Source: Prevotella sp. (GTDB lineage Bacteria > Bacteroidota > Bacteroidia > Bacteroidales > Bacteroidaceae). From it: DNA of 50,687 bases. The notes beneath the pieces were generated by a model that did not search any database, was not told the origin of the DNA, and saw only the letters and a program-made list of their open reading frames with translations. This document shows positions 24,178-32,887 of the stretch, piece after piece; positions within the stretch are counted from its first letter, which is position 1, and every line of letters begins with the position of its first letter. The stretch spans positions 1 through 50,687 of the forward strand of contig JAFPEE010000153.1 in assembly GCA_017389705.1 (NCBI GenBank), in the 5' to 3' direction. The position numbers were made by a program, and so were the translations under genes.

Positions 24178-25509
24178 TCAGGCAAACTTGATGGTTCCCT
24201 GAACGGGTTCGGCGGGTGCGGTGTCGCCATTCTTCTGCTGGGGCTCTTCACCGCTGGCCTGCGAGTAGATGCTGTCCAGTATCTCACGGGTACGCTTATA
24301 GGTGGGCGTCTGCTCTACAGCAGAGATGACATCGTCGTTGTCGAGGTCCTCAGAGCGGAACAGGTAGATGTGTGGGCGACGCTTGTAGCGCTTGCTGGCG
24401 CCATCGCTGCCATAGTAGCGGTTGCGACGGTCTTCCTTGGCAGCCTCCTCTTCCTGGCGCTTGGCCATGCGTGTGGCCTCTTCCTGGGTGTTGAGACGCT
24501 GACGGTGGCTGGCCATACCATCTACCTGGTCGATGCCGAAACCTGTAGCCAGAATGGTGACCTTGACCTTCTTGCCGAGCTCTGGGTCGACAGCGAGTCC
24601 CCACTTGATTTCGAAGTCGTTGCCGAACTTAGCCATGAAGTCGTTCACGTCGTTCATCTCTTCCATCATGAGCGAGTCCTTGCCGTCCTTAGAGCCTGCA
24701 AAGGAGATGCTGAGCAGGATCTTCTTGGAGTTGAAGACGTCGTTCTCGTTGAGCAGGGGTGAGTTGAGGGCGTCGTCAATGGCCTTGCGTACACGTCCTT
24801 CTCCCTCGCCATAGCCTGTCGACATGATGGCTACGCCTCCGTCCTTGAGTACAGTCTTGACGTCATTGAAGTCAAGGTTAATGAGTCCGTGGACGGTAAT
24901 AATCTCTGCTATGGACCTGGCTGCTACTGAGAGGGTGTCGTCGGCCTTGGCAAAGGCATCGAGCACGGTGAGTTCAGGATAAATCTCGCGCAGGCGCTCG
25001 TTGTTGATGACAAGGAGGGCGTCGACATGCTTGTTCATCTCTTCCACGCCATCGAGGGCCTGGTCTATCTTGCGGTCGCCCTCAAAGCGGAAAGGAATGG
25101 TGACGATACCAACCGTGAGAATACCCATCTCCTTGGAGACACGGGCCACCACAGGAGCAGCACCAGTGCCCGTACCGCCACCCATGCCTGCTGTGATGAA
25201 GGCCATTCGGGTGCCGTCGTTGAGCATGTTCTTGATGTCGTCAAGGCTCTCCTCAGCAGCAGCACGTGCTTTTTCAGGCTTGTTGCCGGCACCGAGTCCT
25301 TCCTTGCCCAACTGCAGATGGACAGGGACGGGGGAGTCGTTGAGGGCCTGATTGTCTGTGTTACAAAGTACGAAGGTCACATCGTGGATTCCCTCGCGAT
25401 ACATGTGGTTAACAGCGTTACCGCCACCACCTCCAACACCAATCACCTTGATGATGCTATTCTCTTTCTCGGGCTCGCCAAAATCGAGCAATACATTGTT
25501 ATCTATCAT
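24178..25509 (-). CDS. ftsZ: Cell division protein FtsZ
   Basis: 443 residues. The tubulin-like GTPase that builds the division ring. The glycine-rich N-terminal loop VIGVGGGGGNAV, the tubulin signature GGGTGTG (110-116) and the synergy-loop segment NLDFNDVKTVL are intact. A basic, variable linker (about 345-400) leads to a C-terminal segment with TYKRTREILDSIY, which probably contains the FtsA-binding peptide, followed by about 30 more residues. This tail extends beyond the usual end point of FtsZ. Last gene of the dcw cluster; 12 nt downstream of ftsA. Start MIDNNVLLDFG fits Bacteroidota FtsZ. Confidence 0.98.
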   Translation of the reverse strand: MIDNNVLLDFGEPEKENSIIKVIGVGGGGGNAVNHMYREGIHDVTFVLCNTDNQALNDSPVPVHLQLGKEGLGAGNKPEKARAAAEESLDDIKNMLNDGTRMAFITAGMGGGTGTGAAPVVARVSKEMGILTVGIVTIPFRFEGDRKIDQALDGVEEMNKHVDALLVINNERLREIYPELTVLDAFAKADDTLSVAARSIAEIITVHGLINLDFNDVKTVLKDGGVAIMSTGYGEGEGRVRKAIDDALNSPLLNENDVFNSKKILLSISFAGSKDGKDSLMMEEMNDVNDFMAKFGNDFEIKWGLAVDPELGKKVKVTILATGFGIDQVDGMASHRQRLNTQEEATRMAKRQEEEAAKEDRRNRYYGSDGASKRYKRRPHIYLFRSEDLDNDDVISAVEQTPTYKRTREILDSIYSQASGEEPQQKNGDTAPAEPVQGTIKFA

Positions 25510-25521
25510 ATCCTTATCCTC

Positions 25522-26970
25522 CTATTCTTCTTCTTCAACCATTTTCTTACCAAACTCCTTCAACCCCTTGAAAGCCTTGTTCCAGAAGCTGTTCTCTTTT
25601 CTGATGCGGGCTTCCTCGCGGGCTTCCTCCTCAGCCTTCTCGCGAGCGATGCGCTCCTCTTCCTCCTTCTTGCGCTGAGCCTCCTCCTCAGCACGTCGAA
25701 TCTCATCTGCCGTTCGAATGACACCAGCGGGTATCTCTGTAGCCTGACGGGCACGACGCTGTTCGGGAGTCTCTTGCTGTTGTGGACGCTGGTTGCTGAA
25801 GAGGTCACCGTTAGGGTTAATCTCGCTACCGGCGCAGTTGATGTCGCCCTTGGCCAGCAGACCGAGCACCGTATTCATCCTGCCGTCGTGCGCATTGATG
25901 TCGGCAATGGTGGAGTTGATGGTCTGCGTGACGAACTTGGCAATACGGATTTTGTCGATGTGGGTATAGTTCTGGAAGGCCTTCTCTATGTTCTTGATGT
26001 TCGAACCGCCACCCGTGAGGATGATGCCTCCCAGCAACTTGTCACAGTAGTCTTCGGGCACCTGACACCAGACATTGGCAATAATCTCCTCCAGACGACC
26101 CTCGACAATCTCGATGAACTTACGAACCTCTACCTGACGGTCCTGGTCGATAGAGTATTTCATGTTGTTGTCGATGTCGTTATTGTCAGTGAAGGCTGAG
26201 GCATACTTGAGCTTCATCTTCTCTGCATCACTCTCCTCCATCTGCAGCGAGGCAATGTCCTTGGTGATGTTGTTCGAGCCCAGGGGGATGACGGCCAGAT
26301 GACGCAGGATGTTCTTCGAATAGACGCTGACGGTGGTCGTGTCAGCACCTAGGTCGACAAGGGCACATCCTGAGCGTTTCTCGGCCTCCGTGAGTACGCT
26401 GTCGGCCAAAGCCAGGGGAGCGAGATACAGCTCTGCAATGTTAATGTTGGCCGTCTCGAAGCACTTGTTCAGATTTTTGTTGAACGTACGACGCTGGAGG
26501 ATGTTCAGGAAGTTGCCCTCAATGCGTGAGCACTGAATGCCTACGGGGTCGAGCTGGAATTGTGAGTCGACCTTATACTCCTGTACCGCAGCGTCGAGAA
26601 TCTCCTGGTCGGGGTATTTCATGTTGCGGTTGGCATCCATCAGTTCAATCACCATCTCCTGCGTGACCAGCGTCTCGCCAGGCAGGTCTTTGGAAATGAG
26701 ATTGCGAATAGAGCGAATAGACTGTCCGCCCACACCTACGTACACCTGTGTAATGCCTGTCTTGAGCTGTTTCTCAAGACGGCTGACGATGTTGGTCAGG
26801 CACTGAGCAGTCTTGTCGATGTTGTAAACCACACCCTTACGGATACATGCAGAAGCGTCTTCCTTGACACAGGCCAACACCTGGATGCTACCGTCGAGGT
26901 TCTTCTTACCTGCGATACCGGTCATCTTGGATGATCCCAGTTCGATTGCTACGATAAATTCCTTTGGCAT
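25522..26970 (-). CDS. ftsA: Cell division protein FtsA
   Basis: 482 residues. Actin-like protein that tethers FtsZ to the membrane. Seen: N-terminal FIVAIELGSSKMTGIAG (phosphate-1 motif), SHS2/1C region, GCALVDLGADTTTVSVY (phosphate-2 motif) and IILTGGGSNIKNI (adenosine motif). The C-terminus has a highly charged coiled segment (RRAEEEAQRKKEEEE onward) and then an amphipathic helix FWNKAFKGLKEFGKKMV for membrane binding. This charged linker is longer than in E. coli FtsA. Gap of 27 nt to ftsQ upstream and 12 nt to ftsZ downstream; same transcript. Confidence 0.98.
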   Translation of the reverse strand: MPKEFIVAIELGSSKMTGIAGKKNLDGSIQVLACVKEDASACIRKGVVYNIDKTAQCLTNIVSRLEKQLKTGITQVYVGVGGQSIRSIRNLISKDLPGETLVTQEMVIELMDANRNMKYPDQEILDAAVQEYKVDSQFQLDPVGIQCSRIEGNFLNILQRRTFNKNLNKCFETANINIAELYLAPLALADSVLTEAEKRSGCALVDLGADTTTVSVYSKNILRHLAVIPLGSNNITKDIASLQMEESDAEKMKLKYASAFTDNNDIDNNMKYSIDQDRQVEVRKFIEIVEGRLEEIIANVWCQVPEDYCDKLLGGIILTGGGSNIKNIEKAFQNYTHIDKIRIAKFVTQTINSTIADINAHDGRMNTVLGLLAKGDINCAGSEINPNGDLFSNQRPQQQETPEQRRARQATEIPAGVIRTADEIRRAEEEAQRKKEEEERIAREKAEEEAREEARIRKENSFWNKAFKGLKEFGKKMVEEEE

Positions 26971-26997
26971 CTTTATATTGTATTTACGATTTGACGT

Positions 26998-27753
26998 TTA
27001 TAACTTGCGATTTCTCTTTTTACAGATAATCTGGTTGTCGAACTCCACGCTGATGTAGGAATACTTATTCCAGCCGGCCTTCGGGAGTCCGTATTTATAG
27101 AATTTCTCCAGTCGTGAGAACTTGCGGCTGAGCCCAGTGGGCTGTCCGAGGTAGACGATGTGCTCGCCTACACGAGGTATCATCTCAATGGTGCCATCGT
27201 CCAGCACGTTGATCTGTTCGGCCTGACAGAACCACAACTTGTTGCGGATGAGGAAGTTGCCCACACGACTCAGGACCTTTTGAGCATAGGGTCGCGAAAT
27301 CTGTCCCGTAGCGATGACCAGGTCGCTGACATACTGCGTGTTGGGCATGATGTTACCATAGGTGTCAACATAGTAGTCGTCGCCATTGTCGGCCTTGACG
27401 CGAATGACGGGAAGACGCTGGGATAGCGTGATGTGTACACGTCCAGACTGCGTCTTGTAGCACTGTGCCGACTCCACAAACGGGTTTTGTAGCAGCTTCT
27501 CTTCTATCTTGCGCGAGTTGACCTGTTCCATTGGGTCGCCAAGAGGGTAGAGATGGGCATGTTGTAGCTGGGCCTTGATTTCGTCGGGGTTTAAGAAACC
27601 CTTGACGGCCCCTTCTTGGATGTCAATCTTCACTTCGGAGCATACGTTGTACAGCTCATCAGGGCGGTTGAATGCCGTGATGGCCAGTACAAGATAGACT
27701 GCAATGGCGATGTCTATCAAGACAATAGCTGATTTCTTCCAGTCGATGCTCAC
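26998..27753 (-). CDS. ftsQ: Cell division protein FtsQ/DivIB-like
   Basis: 251 residues. A single N-terminal membrane helix (about 9-27, AIVLIDIAIAVYLVLAITAF) and an extracytoplasmic POTRA plus beta domain; DPMEQVNSRKIEEKLLQNPFVESAQCYK is the POTRA-like part. FtsQ links early and late division proteins (with FtsL and FtsB). Sequence is divergent from E. coli FtsQ, so position in the cluster between murC and ftsA is important evidence. The C-terminal IICKKRNRKL is basic. 9 nt after murC. Confidence 0.9.
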   Translation of the reverse strand: MSIDWKKSAIVLIDIAIAVYLVLAITAFNRPDELYNVCSEVKIDIQEGAVKGFLNPDEIKAQLQHAHLYPLGDPMEQVNSRKIEEKLLQNPFVESAQCYKTQSGRVHITLSQRLPVIRVKADNGDDYYVDTYGNIMPNTQYVSDLVIATGQISRPYAQKVLSRVGNFLIRNKLWFCQAEQINVLDDGTIEMIPRVGEHIVYLGQPTGLSRKFSRLEKFYKYGLPKAGWNKYSYISVEFDNQIICKKRNRKL

Positions 27754-27762
27754 GATAGTTAT

Positions 27763-29148
27763 TTATTGTTTTGACAGTTTGCTGTTGAGTATCTGGGTCA
27801 TCTGCGGCACCATGTTGTCCAGGTCGCCGGCACCGAGAACGATGAGCACATCGAACGTACGGCTCTTGACAAGGTCGATGACTTCGTCCTTACGGATCAT
27901 CTGCTTCTCCATGTCAGGACGCAGACGATCGTAGATGAGCTGCGATGTCACACCCTCGATGGGCTCTTCGCGGGCAGGATAGATTTCCGTAAGGATGACC
28001 TCATCGAGCAAGCTCAGCGCATCAGCGAAGTCTGCATAGAAGTCGCGGGTGCGGGTGTAGAGATGCGGCTGGAACATGGCCGTGATATGGCGATGCTTAT
28101 ACAGCTCCCGAATGCTGCGCGCACTCTGGTAGATCTCCTTAGGATGGTGGGCATAGTCGCTGAGGAATACCAGACGGTCGTTCTTGATCTTGAAGTCGAA
28201 GCGTCGCTCCACGCCCTTGTAGGTCTTCATGCCGATGAACAGTTCCTCTGCCGTGCAGCCAGCCAGCTGTGCCATAGCCATAGCGGCAATGCCGTTCTCG
28301 ATGTTGATGGGAACAGGTTGTCCCAGCTGTATGTTCTTCACACTCTCCAAGGGAGAGATGAAGTCGAACGTAATCTCGCCGTTCTCAATGCGGATGTTCT
28401 CTGCATGGAAGTCGCCTTCCGTCAAGCCGTAGTCATAGCGGCGTACGCCAGCCGGCAGGTTTTCCATCATCTCCAGGTCACGATGGACGATGAGGGCACC
28501 TTCTGGTTGGATGAGTTCGGTATAGTGGCGGAAGCTCTCCAGATAGGCCTCCTTGGTGCCGTAGATGTCCAGGTGGTCAGGGTCGGTGGAAGTGATTACC
28601 GTCATATATGGCGAGAGCCAGTGGAACGAGCGGTCGAACTCGTCAGCCTCGATGACCACGTAGTCGGAGTCGGAGAGAATATAGTTGGTGCCGTAGTTCT
28701 GCGAGATGCCTCCCAGGAAGGCGTTGCAGTCCAGGTGGCTTTGGTGCATGATGTGGGCACACATGGTCGACGTGGTAGTCTTTCCATGGGTACCGGCAAC
28801 GCAGAGTCCCTTGTGCTGACGTGTCAGCGTGCCCAACACCTGTGCGCGCTTTTGGATTTCAAAGCCTCCATGGCGGAAGTATTGCAGTTCCTGATGGTCG
28901 TTGGGAATAGCTGGCGTGTAGATGACGAGACATGACTCCGGTTGCTGACAGGCATAGGGAATCTCGTCGACATTCTCCTCATAGTGAATGACCATGCCCT
29001 CTTTTTCCAACTGCCGTGTAAGCGTGCTCGGTGTCTTGTCGTAGCCAGCTACGACGAGGCCCTTATTGATGAAGTAGCGGGCAATGGCACTCATGCCGAT
29101 GCCTCCTGCTCCTACGAAATAGACTGCTTTGATATCCTTAATTTCCAT
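27763..29148 (-). CDS. murC: UDP-N-acetylmuramate--L-alanine ligase
   Basis: 461 residues. Adds L-Ala to UDP-MurNAc using ATP, the first peptide step of peptidoglycan synthesis in the cytosol. N-terminal Rossmann motif YFVGAGGIGMSAIARYF, P-loop GTHGKTTTS, the HP-L-SD style DYAHHPKEI and Mg-binding region are present. The start lies 11 nt inside the end of murG, so the genes are translationally coupled. Confidence 0.98.
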   Translation of the reverse strand: MEIKDIKAVYFVGAGGIGMSAIARYFINKGLVVAGYDKTPSTLTRQLEKEGMVIHYEENVDEIPYACQQPESCLVIYTPAIPNDHQELQYFRHGGFEIQKRAQVLGTLTRQHKGLCVAGTHGKTTTSTMCAHIMHQSHLDCNAFLGGISQNYGTNYILSDSDYVVIEADEFDRSFHWLSPYMTVITSTDPDHLDIYGTKEAYLESFRHYTELIQPEGALIVHRDLEMMENLPAGVRRYDYGLTEGDFHAENIRIENGEITFDFISPLESVKNIQLGQPVPINIENGIAAMAMAQLAGCTAEELFIGMKTYKGVERRFDFKIKNDRLVFLSDYAHHPKEIYQSARSIRELYKHRHITAMFQPHLYTRTRDFYADFADALSLLDEVILTEIYPAREEPIEGVTSQLIYDRLRPDMEKQMIRKDEVIDLVKSRTFDVLIVLGAGDLDNMVPQMTQILNSKLSKQ

Positions 29149-30253
29149 GATGTGCTAATTTGATAACTTCTTTGGCAATGATCTCTGCCGATGCGGGCAG
29201 GGCCATCTTTAGAATGTTCTCGCTGAGGCTGTGGAGCTTCGCGTCGTCCTTGACCGTATCAATGGCCAGTGGCATGAGCAGCTGGGGAGCCTCGGAATCC
29301 TTTACATAGAGGGCTGCCTGCTTGTTGACCAGTGCCAGCGCGTTCTTGGTCTGGTGATCCTCAGCCACATTAGGGCTGGGTACCAGAATGACAGGCTTGC
29401 CCAGCAGGCAGAACTCGCTGATAGAACCTGCTCCGGCACGGCTGACGACGATGTCGGCGGCCTTGTAGGCAGCACCCATGTCGCTGATAAAGTCAGTAAC
29501 GGTCAGGTTCTCAGGCTTGCCCACCTTCTCGAGTTTCTCCATGATTTGGGCATGGTAGTATTTGCCTGTCTGCCAAATGAACTGTACATCGCTCTGACGG
29601 ATGAGGTCGAGGTGGCTCATGACGCTCTCGTTGAGTGTGCGGGCACCAAGACTGCCTCCTACCATGAGGATGGTTTTCCGCTCAGGGGTTAGACCGAAGG
29701 AACGCAGGGCATCAGCCTTGGAGATGGTGGTCTCCAGTAATTGCTGACGCACAGGATTGCCTGTGAGCAGAATCTTGTTAGCAGGGAAGAAGCGTTCCAT
29801 GCCCTCGTAAGCCACACATATCTTGGCAGCTTTCTTGGCCAACAGCTTATTGGTTACACCGGCATACGAGTTTTGTTCCTGGATGAGGCAGGGAATGCCC
29901 TTGGCAGCAGCCATGTTCAGCGTAGGACCGCTGGCATAGCCACCCACGCCGACAGCAACATGCGGACGGAAGTCCTTGATGATGTTCTTGGCCATGCGCT
30001 GGCTCTTCCATATCTTATAGAGCACCTTGATGTTCTTCAGCAGGTTTTTGCGGTCGAAACCCTGGATGGGCAGACCTTTGATCTCGTAGCCAGCGGCAGG
30101 GACGCGCTGCATCTCCATACGACCCAGTGCACCCACAAACAGAATCTCGGCATCGGACTGGATATCCCTGATGGCATTGGCTATCGAGACGGCTGGGAAG
30201 ATATGGCCTCCCGTACCACCACCGCTGATAATGACTCTTAATACCTCACTCAT
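29138..30253 (-). CDS. murG: UDP-GlcNAc--MurNAc-(pentapeptide) pyrophosphoryl-undecaprenol GlcNAc transferase
   Basis: 371 residues. GT28-family glycosyltransferase that converts lipid I to lipid II on the inner membrane face. The N-terminal G loop GGTGGHIFPA, the second G loop GVGGYASGP and the donor-binding segment VVSRAGAGSISE are intact. Start MSEVLRVIISGGGTGGH is standard. A 50-nt gap separates it from ftsW upstream, the largest gap inside the cluster, and it holds a possible -7 element. Confidence 0.98.
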   Translation of the reverse strand: MSEVLRVIISGGGTGGHIFPAVSIANAIRDIQSDAEILFVGALGRMEMQRVPAAGYEIKGLPIQGFDRKNLLKNIKVLYKIWKSQRMAKNIIKDFRPHVAVGVGGYASGPTLNMAAAKGIPCLIQEQNSYAGVTNKLLAKKAAKICVAYEGMERFFPANKILLTGNPVRQQLLETTISKADALRSFGLTPERKTILMVGGSLGARTLNESVMSHLDLIRQSDVQFIWQTGKYYHAQIMEKLEKVGKPENLTVTDFISDMGAAYKAADIVVSRAGAGSISEFCLLGKPVILVPSPNVAEDHQTKNALALVNKQAALYVKDSEAPQLLMPLAIDTVKDDAKLHSLSENILKMALPASAEIIAKEVIKLAHHGN

Positions 30254-30279
30254 AGATTCTTCTCTTTATTTTAACTTTG

Positions 30280-30287
30280 CAAAATTA
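30280..30287 (-). promoter_or_regulatory. Possible internal promoter before murG
   Basis: Minus-strand TAATTTTG at 30287-30280 lies 26 nt before the murG ATG in the 50-nt ftsW-murG gap. No TTTG is found at the usual distance, so this is tentative; it could boost murG-ftsZ expression. Confidence 0.4.
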
Positions 30288-30303
30288 CTAATTTTTGATG
30301 AAT

Positions 30304-31551
30304 CTAAGCCATGTTTGGCGTTATTTCTTTTTCTTTCTTTACTTTTGCTGACCGGCTGACGCTCAGAATGGCGCCGATGTAGGCGCAGTTGATGATGGTC
30401 GACGTGCCACCTTTTGAGATGAGTGGCAACGGTTGACCAGTGACTGGAGCCAGTCCTACGGCTACCATCATATTGAAAGCGGCCTGTACCACGAGCAGCA
30501 AGCCCAATCCCATGGCGAGGAATGCAGGGAAGTTGTTCTCGCATCGGCTGGCAATGCGGGCGCAGCGATAGAGGAGGATGATGTATAGGAACACCACAAA
30601 GCCGGCGCCGAGAATGCCTAGCTCCTCGATGATGATGGCATAGATGAAGTCAGAGAAAGCCTGTGCCAGGAAGTCGCGCTCTGTGCTTTGACCTGGTCCC
30701 TTGCCGATAATCCCACTCGACACGATGGCGATATTGGCATGAGCCACCTGCGCGTCCTTGTCGAGGTCATAGTCCTGAGGCAACACGTCACCCTTACCGA
30801 AGTTGAGGATACGTCCTTTCCAGGTGTCGGCACGGTGGAGCAACTTCTCCAACTTATTTTTCTTCTTGGGTTCGCTGATTTGTTCAGTCTTCGTAATATC
30901 CTTGTCTTCCTGAGTCGTGTCGTGACCTACAATCATAATCATGGAGACGGCAAAGATAACCAAAACAGCCAGTATGCCCACCAGCTTGGCTAACTGGCGC
31001 ATAGGAACCAGTCCGATGAACATCATCAGAATGACCACGGCGAAGAGCAATGCTGCCGTCGACAGATTCTCCAGTCCTATGAGTACACAGGTAGGAATGG
31101 TAAACCATAGTATCCACTTGAAAGCCTTTTTGTCGGCCCCATTCTCATGCTGCATGGCACTGAGAATCTGGGCTACCACCAGCACGATGGTTCCCTTGGC
31201 AATCTCTGATGGCTGGAAGGTAAAGCCAAACAGCGAGATGACTCGATTGGCGCCATTGATGGTCTGTCCGCCTATCAGCACCCATAGCAGGGTAAAGGCG
31301 CTGACCAGTATCAGGAACGGTGTCATCAACTTAAAATAACGACACGGCACGTTCAGCGTTACCACAGCGACAACGGCACCAAAGGCAATGGTGGCAGCAT
31401 GGTAGACGATAGGGCCGATGTAGTTCTGGCTCTTGTACGTCAGTCCGCTGGAAGCCGAGAAGACTTCTACGATACTGATCATGCAGAGAAAGAAGAACAC
31501 CATCCAGATGACCTTGTCGCCTTTGAAGATTCTGCCTATTCTCTTGTTCAT
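30304..31551 (-). CDS. ftsW: FtsW-type SEDS peptidoglycan glycosyltransferase
   Basis: 415 residues, about ten membrane helices. SEDS-family polymerase that extends glycan strands at the septum with its partner FtsI. Conserved patches: NGANRVISLFGFTFQPSEIAKG (helix 3-4 region), LENLSTAALLF, GKGPGQSTERDFLAQAFSDFIYAIIIEELG and TGQPLPLISKGGTS. The extracytoplasmic loop between helices 7 and 8 (about 215-270) is long and Lys/Glu-rich (QISEPKKKNKLEKLLHR). The start directly abuts the murD stop (no gap). Confidence 0.97.
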   Translation of the reverse strand: MNKRIGRIFKGDKVIWMVFFFLCMISIVEVFSASSGLTYKSQNYIGPIVYHAATIAFGAVVAVVTLNVPCRYFKLMTPFLILVSAFTLLWVLIGGQTINGANRVISLFGFTFQPSEIAKGTIVLVVAQILSAMQHENGADKKAFKWILWFTIPTCVLIGLENLSTAALLFAVVILMMFIGLVPMRQLAKLVGILAVLVIFAVSMIMIVGHDTTQEDKDITKTEQISEPKKKNKLEKLLHRADTWKGRILNFGKGDVLPQDYDLDKDAQVAHANIAIVSSGIIGKGPGQSTERDFLAQAFSDFIYAIIIEELGILGAGFVVFLYIILLYRCARIASRCENNFPAFLAMGLGLLLVVQAAFNMMVAVGLAPVTGQPLPLISKGGTSTIINCAYIGAILSVSRSAKVKKEKEITPNMA

Positions 31552-32883
31552 TTATAGATTCCTTGCTAGTTCCTTAAACTGTTCACCGCGGTCCTCCATG
31601 TTCTTGAAGAGGTCAAAAGAGGCACAGCAGGGACTGAGCAGCACCGTCATGCCCGGTTCTGCCATTTCGTAGCAGGCCTCAATGCACTCTTTCATGGAAT
31701 GGGTGTCGCGAACGGGAATGCCCAGAGCGTCGAAGTTGTCGTGCAGCTTCTGGTTGTCAGCACCCAGATAGACCAGTCCCGCACATTTCTCCTTGACCAG
31801 CGGGATGATTGGACCATAGTCGTTGCCCTTATCCTTGCCACCGATGATGAGGATGGTCTTGGCCTTCATCGACTCCAGGGCATACCAGCAGGCATCGACA
31901 TTGGTGGCCTTCGAGTCGTTGATATATTGTACGCCACGTACGGTACACACCTTCTCCAGACGGTGCTCCACGCCAGGGAAGTCGCTCAGCGACTTGCGGA
32001 TGACTTCCTTCTTGATGCCGGCAATATTCGAGGCAATACCGGCAGCCAGCGAGTTGTAGATGTTGTGTTTGCCGGTCAGGCTCAACGACTCCTGTTCCAT
32101 GTTGAAGGGCTCAGGCTGCTCTATCTTGTATTGTCCCTCTTCAATGTAGCCGATAGAGCCTTTCTCTTTCAACTCAGAAAAGGGATATTGGATAGACTCT
32201 ATGTGGTACTTTTCCAGCTCTGCCTTGATGATGGGATCGTCGTTCCAATAGATAAAGGCATCCTGCGGCGTCTGGTTTTGGATGATGCGCATCTTGGAGT
32301 CCACGTAGTTCTGCATCTTGAACTCATAGCGGTCCAGATGGTCAGGCGTGATGTTGAGCAGTACGGCGATATTGGCACGGAAGTCATACATATTGTCAAG
32401 CTGGAAGGAGCTCAGCTCAATGATGTAGTATTCGTGTGGGTCTTCAGCCACCTGCAGGGCCAGCGAGTTGCCTATGTTGCCTGCCAGTCCGGCATCGTAG
32501 CCCGCAGCCTTGAAGATGTGGTAAATAAGGCTGGTCGTGGTGGTCTTGCCGTTCGACCCAGTGATGCAGATCATCTTCGAGTCCGTATATCGTCCGGCGA
32601 ACTCTATCTCGCTGATGATGTGGATGCCTTCCTCCTTGATCTTTACAATCATGGGCGCTGTATCGGGAATGCCGGGACTTTTGATGATCTCGTCAGCATT
32701 GAGAATCTTCGACTCCGTATGCCGGCCCTCTTCCCATACTATCTGGTGGTCGTCCATCAGCTTTTTGTACTTGCCGTTGATTTTCGACATGTCGCTGACG
32801 AAGACATCGAAACCTTGCTTCTTGGCCAGGACAGCAGCTCCTGCACCGCTTTCTCCTGCTCCTAATATAACTATTCTTTTCAT
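31552..32883 (-). CDS. murD: UDP-N-acetylmuramoylalanine--D-glutamate ligase
   Basis: 443 residues. Adds D-Glu to UDP-MurNAc-L-Ala. N-terminal Rossmann loop ILGAGESGAGAAVLA, P-loop TGSNGKTTTTSL, NITPDHLDRY and the late HRLEKV / YINDSKATN motifs are all seen. Frame ends flush with the ftsW start and begins 4 nt after mraY. Confidence 0.98.
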   Translation of the reverse strand: MKRIVILGAGESGAGAAVLAKKQGFDVFVSDMSKINGKYKKLMDDHQIVWEEGRHTESKILNADEIIKSPGIPDTAPMIVKIKEEGIHIISEIEFAGRYTDSKMICITGSNGKTTTTSLIYHIFKAAGYDAGLAGNIGNSLALQVAEDPHEYYIIELSSFQLDNMYDFRANIAVLLNITPDHLDRYEFKMQNYVDSKMRIIQNQTPQDAFIYWNDDPIIKAELEKYHIESIQYPFSELKEKGSIGYIEEGQYKIEQPEPFNMEQESLSLTGKHNIYNSLAAGIASNIAGIKKEVIRKSLSDFPGVEHRLEKVCTVRGVQYINDSKATNVDACWYALESMKAKTILIIGGKDKGNDYGPIIPLVKEKCAGLVYLGADNQKLHDNFDALGIPVRDTHSMKECIEACYEMAEPGMTVLLSPCCASFDLFKNMEDRGEQFKELARNL

Positions 32884-32887
32884 CGTT

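Noticed and set aside
25027-26199. 390-codon open frame on the plus strand opposite ftsZ/ftsA
   Set aside because: Antisense shadow of two certain genes; composition reflects their codon bias and there is no family resemblance.
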